From Onchocerca lupi (taxonomy: Eukaryota > Nematoda > Chromadorea > Rhabditida > Onchocercidae): DNA of 64,000 nt. The translations under genes and the position numbers were made by a program. Numbering within the stretch: position 1 is the first letter of the stretch; every line of letters starts with the position of its first letter. Below, piece after piece: positions 63,147-64,000 of the stretch. Under the pieces are notes generated by a model. It saw only the letters and a program-made list of their open reading frames with translations, did no database searches and was not told the origin of the DNA. Location of the stretch: contig JAOVVO010000022.1 in NCBI GenBank assembly GCA_028564675.1, forward strand, positions 124,001-188,000, given 5' to 3'.

Positions 63147-64000
63147 ATATAATTGTCAAATTTCTAAAGATAATAATTTATGGAAAATTTCGATAGTTTG
63201 TAATTGCTTTATTATTTAGTATAACTGTAAAAATCATAAAATTACTGACTACTTATCAAATTCCAAATACTGATTCTTTCATTGAATTTCGCTGCAGAAC
63301 AGGAAGAATTCAGATTTTCATAGGAATCGCTTTGTCTTTTATATTATTATACATTTGAACTATTCGAAATCTTTATGATAATAAAAACGGATATCTTCGT
63401 TCTGATCTTTTGATGTGAATGAAAGGTTTTTTTACTCATTCTCTTTGCTCAACTGTTAATTATTCAACTGTTGCCAATTTTCCTTATCATTAACGTAAAT
63501 TAGTGTCCTTTAAATATTTTTTGCTTATTGCAAACTTATAGTTTAAATGGTAGATATTTTTCACTTTTAGTTCAAATGCCGAATTTTTAGTTGTTCATTT
63601 TTATGACTGAAGTAGTATATTCTTTTTTTTTTTGGAATGTCTTATTTAGAGAGAATTTTCATTGAAATTTTCAGAATCTTCATTTTTAATCTTCTGATGT
63701 CTATTTCCAAAGAACTCTTGAATTTAAATTTTTATGATGTAAATAAAGTATTTGTAAACGAAACTTCTTTGAAATGATGCTGTATATCATCGTGAATAAT
63801 TTTGTTAGGAACCGGTATTGATTAATTTAGTAACCGGTTCCACTGATTCTTTTAATTTCAGTTTATATTTAATCATTATTTCAAGTGGATCGTCCATGAT
63901 TATTTTACATGAGATAAATATACTTTTCGAGTATGTATTTATTCTTGATATAATGCCTCAAGCCCATTTCAGCGAAGTACTGAATATTCAGAAGTAGTAA
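63147..64000. other. PTPMT1-like 3' flank, no further gene
   Basis: AT-rich sequence with AATAAA at 63380-63385 (about 235 nt after the stop) and another near 63741. No open frame or RNA gene was recognised up to the window end. Confidence 0.5.
63380..63385 (+). terminator. Candidate poly(A) signal of PTPMT1-like gene
   Basis: AATAAA about 235 nt downstream of the stop codon. Confidence 0.45.

Overview
The window is AT-rich nuclear DNA of a nematode, most likely a spirurid or filarial parasite. The genes are split into short exons by introns with TTTCAG or TTTTAG acceptors. A nematode-type chemoreceptor-like seven-helix gene is present, and the conserved genes have clear animal orthologues. 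The species was inferred, not identified. All exon models were built by hand from splice sites, reading phase and protein conservation, without transcripts.

Layout. (1) 259-7619 (+): the 3' two thirds of a phospholipase C-gamma gene (plc-3 type), from the catalytic X box to the C terminus; its 5' part lies left of the window. (2) 10.1-17 kb: a serpentine receptor gene in six exons whose splice phases all agree, but with one in-frame stop in exon 2, so probably a recent pseudogene. A ~220-bp tandem duplication lies just upstream, and a decayed copy of its last exon lies 3 kb downstream. (3) 17-23.8 kb: no confident gene; one terminal-exon-like reading frame on the minus strand. (4) 23849-28336 (-): a complete FoxD-type forkhead gene (unc-130 orthologue), seven exons, 422 aa. 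(5) 28.3-48.4 kb: a 20-kb stretch with no recognisable gene, holding microsatellites, two perfect or near-perfect hairpins and one GC-rich island. (6) 48391-51571 (-): a secreted nitrobindin-like (THAP4 heme-binding-domain family) beta-barrel protein of 198 aa. (7) 52914-63146 (+): TIMM22, an LMBR1-domain protein (LMBRD2 type), a possible 61-aa membrane protein, and a PTPMT1-like dual-specificity phosphatase, all in the same direction.

The genes do not form one pathway. PLC-gamma links tyrosine-kinase signals to IP3 and diacylglycerol; UNC-130/FoxD is a neuronal and axon-guidance transcription factor; TIMM22 and PTPMT1 both act at the mitochondrial inner membrane; LMBRD2 is a plasma-membrane protein tied to GPCR signalling. 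The most unusual observation is a tandem duplication inside plc-3. It copies a splice acceptor plus the start of an N-SH2 exon, 102 nt apart and in frame, so two isoforms of the SH2 domain are possible.
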